Source of the DNA: Sinorhizobium sp.
GTDB lineage: Bacteria; Pseudomonadota; Alphaproteobacteria; Rhizobiales; Rhizobiaceae
Length of the DNA stretch: 6,709 nucleotides
Assembly: GCA_031178305.1 (NCBI GenBank)
Contig: JAPSJG010000214.1
Span: forward strand, 1 to 6,709
Direction: 5' to 3'
The notes beneath the pieces were generated by a model. The model did no database searches and was not told the origin of the DNA. It worked only from the letters and a program-made list of their open reading frames with translations. Made by a program: the position numbers and the translations under genes. Every line of letters begins with the position of its first letter. Position 1 is the first letter of the stretch. Positions 5,995 through 6,709 of this stretch are shown here, piece by piece.

Positions 5995-6471
5995 TCAGTC
6001 TTCCTGGAGGCTGTCGCCGAGCCGGCGCGCCAATCGGTGCAGCGCGTCGCGCAACTCGCCGATCTCGTTCAGGCTGCAGCCGCTCGCCTTGCCGATCTCC
6101 GCAAGGATATTGAAGGCCTCAGCCTTCAAATTCCGCCCGTTTCCCGTCAGGCTGACGATAACCTGCCGCTCGTCGGCGGGGTCGCGCAGGCGCCGAACAT
6201 AGCCTGCCGCCTCCAGGCGCTTGAGGAGCGGCGAAAGCGTGCCTGAATCGAGTCCCATTTCCTCGCCGATCCGCTTCACCGTCATCGCGTCCTGTTGCCA
6301 CAGCGCAAGCAGCACGAGATACTGCGGGTAGGTGAGGCCAAAGCGGTCGAGCAGCGGCTTGTAAGCGCGATTGAAAGCGTGCGCAGCCGAGTAAACGGCA
6401 AAGCAGAGCTGCTGGCCAAGAGCCAGCGCCTCATCGGGCAAAGCTTGGGACTTAACGGCTTCTTTATCCAT
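5995..6471 (-). CDS. ohrR: Organic hydroperoxide-sensing MarR-family repressor OhrR
   Basis: A 158-residue MarR-family winged-helix regulator. The OhrR signature is clear: the sensing cysteine C23 in GQQLCFAVYSAAHAFNRAYK, and the two tyrosines Y37 and Y48 (in LTYPQYLVL) that hydrogen-bond the cysteine in the family. A second cysteine, C132 in ASGCSLNE, fits the two-cysteine OhrR type in which oxidation of the first ends in a disulfide and releases DNA. The DNA-binding region is about residues 63-105 (MTVKRIGEEMGLDSGTLSPL, then RLRDPADERQVIVSLT). It is divergent from ohr, the classic arrangement, and probably represses both genes from the shared 113-bp region. The ATG at 6471 has no visible Shine-Dalgarno, in contrast with ohr, consistent with low repressor output. 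An 8-bp tandem repeat covers the start codon. Identity is well supported by both motif and neighbour. Confidence 0.95.
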   Translation of the reverse strand: MDKEAVKSQALPDEALALGQQLCFAVYSAAHAFNRAYKPLLDRFGLTYPQYLVLLALWQQDAMTVKRIGEEMGLDSGTLSPLLKRLEAAGYVRRLRDPADERQVIVSLTGNGRNLKAEAFNILAEIGKASGCSLNEIGELRDALHRLARRLGDSLQED

Positions 6472-6484
6472 TGTCGCATTGTCG
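6469..6484. repeat. Tandem octamer repeat across the ohrR start codon
   Basis: CATTGTCG occurs twice in immediate succession, 6469-6476 and 6477-6484. On the reverse strand this gives two CGACAATG units, and so two ATG codons 8 nt apart in different frames. Only the one at 6471 opens ohrR; the other opens a frame that misses the OhrR protein. Confidence 0.7.
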
Positions 6485-6502
6485 CAAATTCAGGCCAAAA
6501 AC

Positions 6503-6530
6503 GCAATTTGCAAAATTAATTTGCGCGCAA
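6503..6530. promoter_or_regulatory. Candidate OhrR operator in the ohrR-ohr intergenic region
   Basis: An AT-rich run of alternating GCAA/TTGC half-sites makes three touching or overlapping dyads: GCAA-T-TTGC at 6503-6511, the imperfect GCAAAATTAATTTGC at 6510-6524, and TTGCGCGCAA at 6521-6530. OhrR is a dimer that binds AT-rich palindromes between ohrR and ohr, and this is the only such cluster between them. The right part coincides with the -35 of the predicted ohr promoter, so binding would block RNA polymerase. The exact bound dyad cannot be decided by eye. Confidence 0.7.
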
Positions 6531-6549
6531 TTAAATAATACGATATATA
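6521..6549 (+). promoter_or_regulatory. Predicted ohr promoter
   Basis: TTGCGC at 6521-6526 as -35 and TATATA at 6544-6549 as -10 are separated by 17 bp, an ideal housekeeping-sigma spacing. The -10 lies 35 bp before the ohr ATG. The -35 sits within the candidate operator, as expected for a repressed promoter that opens on hydroperoxide stress. Confidence 0.6.
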
Positions 6550-6584
6550 GCACGTCATCGACAACCGACGGGAAGGAGACTACC

Positions 6585-6709
6585 ATGCCCATTCTTTATC
6601 GCACCACCGCATCCGCCACCGGCGGCCGTGCCGGCCAGGCCAAGAGTGCCGACGGCGTTCTCGATGTCACTCTCACCGTGCCGAAGGAACTCGGCGGTGA
6701 TGGCGCGCG
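6585..6709 (+). CDS. ohr: Organic hydroperoxide resistance protein Ohr, N-terminal part (runs off right edge)
   Basis: The first 41 codons of an Ohr/OsmC-family thiol peroxidase are present. The product begins MPILYRTTASATGGRAGQAK and continues SADGVLDVTLTVPKELGGDG, which matches the typical Ohr N-terminus. Ohr reduces organic hydroperoxides, including lipid and peroxynitrite-derived ones, to alcohols using two active-site cysteines and lipoyl thiols. Those cysteines lie beyond the window, so an intact active site cannot be confirmed; a full protein is about 140 residues. The start is firm: AGGAG at 6574-6578 is 6 nt before the ATG. The gene is divergent from ohrR and sits behind the palindrome-overlapped promoter, so hydroperoxide-inducible expression is expected. 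Confidence 0.95.
   Translation, partial: MPILYRTTASATGGRAGQAKSADGVLDVTLTVPKELGGDGA

Overview
The window reads as an ordinary chromosomal stretch of a Rhizobiales alphaproteobacterium of the Sinorhizobium/Ensifer type. Base composition is GC-rich with strong G/C at third codon positions. The protein families are those common in rhizobia, and a palindromic intergenic element of the rhizobial RIME type lies between two genes. The genus is an inference from remembered sequence style, not from a search.

Layout, left to right. (1) Positions 1-479, minus strand: the N-terminal part of an MmcQ/YjbR-family protein that runs off the left edge, preceded by a 63-residue unrecognised small protein; the two may form one transcript. 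(2) Positions 480-632: a divergent intergenic region with two short palindromes. (3) Positions 633-1568, plus strand: a GcvA-like LysR-type regulator. (4) Positions 1528-2187, minus strand: a glutathione S-transferase whose 3' end overlaps the regulator's 3' end tail to tail. (5) Positions 2188-2423: a divergent intergenic region with a 9-bp perfect hairpin. (6) Positions 2424-4766, plus strand: a soluble PAS-GAF-GGDEF-EAL cyclic-di-GMP enzyme with an AGDEF cyclase motif, an intact I-site and a complete EAL site. (7) Positions 5006-5776, plus strand: an L,D-transpeptidase with a Tat-like signal and a lipobox. (8) Positions 5811-5974: the RIME-like repeat. (9) Positions 5995-6709: the divergent ohrR/ohr organic hydroperoxide module, with a palindrome-rich operator overlapping the ohr promoter; ohr is cut by the right edge.

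Functionally the genes form independent small units: peroxide and electrophile defence (GST, OhrR/Ohr), c-di-GMP signalling, peptidoglycan cross-linking or outer-membrane tethering, and one LysR regulator. No phage, conjugative, CRISPR, toxin-antitoxin or defence system is visible, and no tRNA or rRNA was recognised. I found no convincing new multi-gene system. The points most worth a second look are the c-di-GMP enzyme's motif combination and start choice, the RIME-like element, the OhrR operator array with its duplicated start-codon octamer, and the small protein at 288-479.
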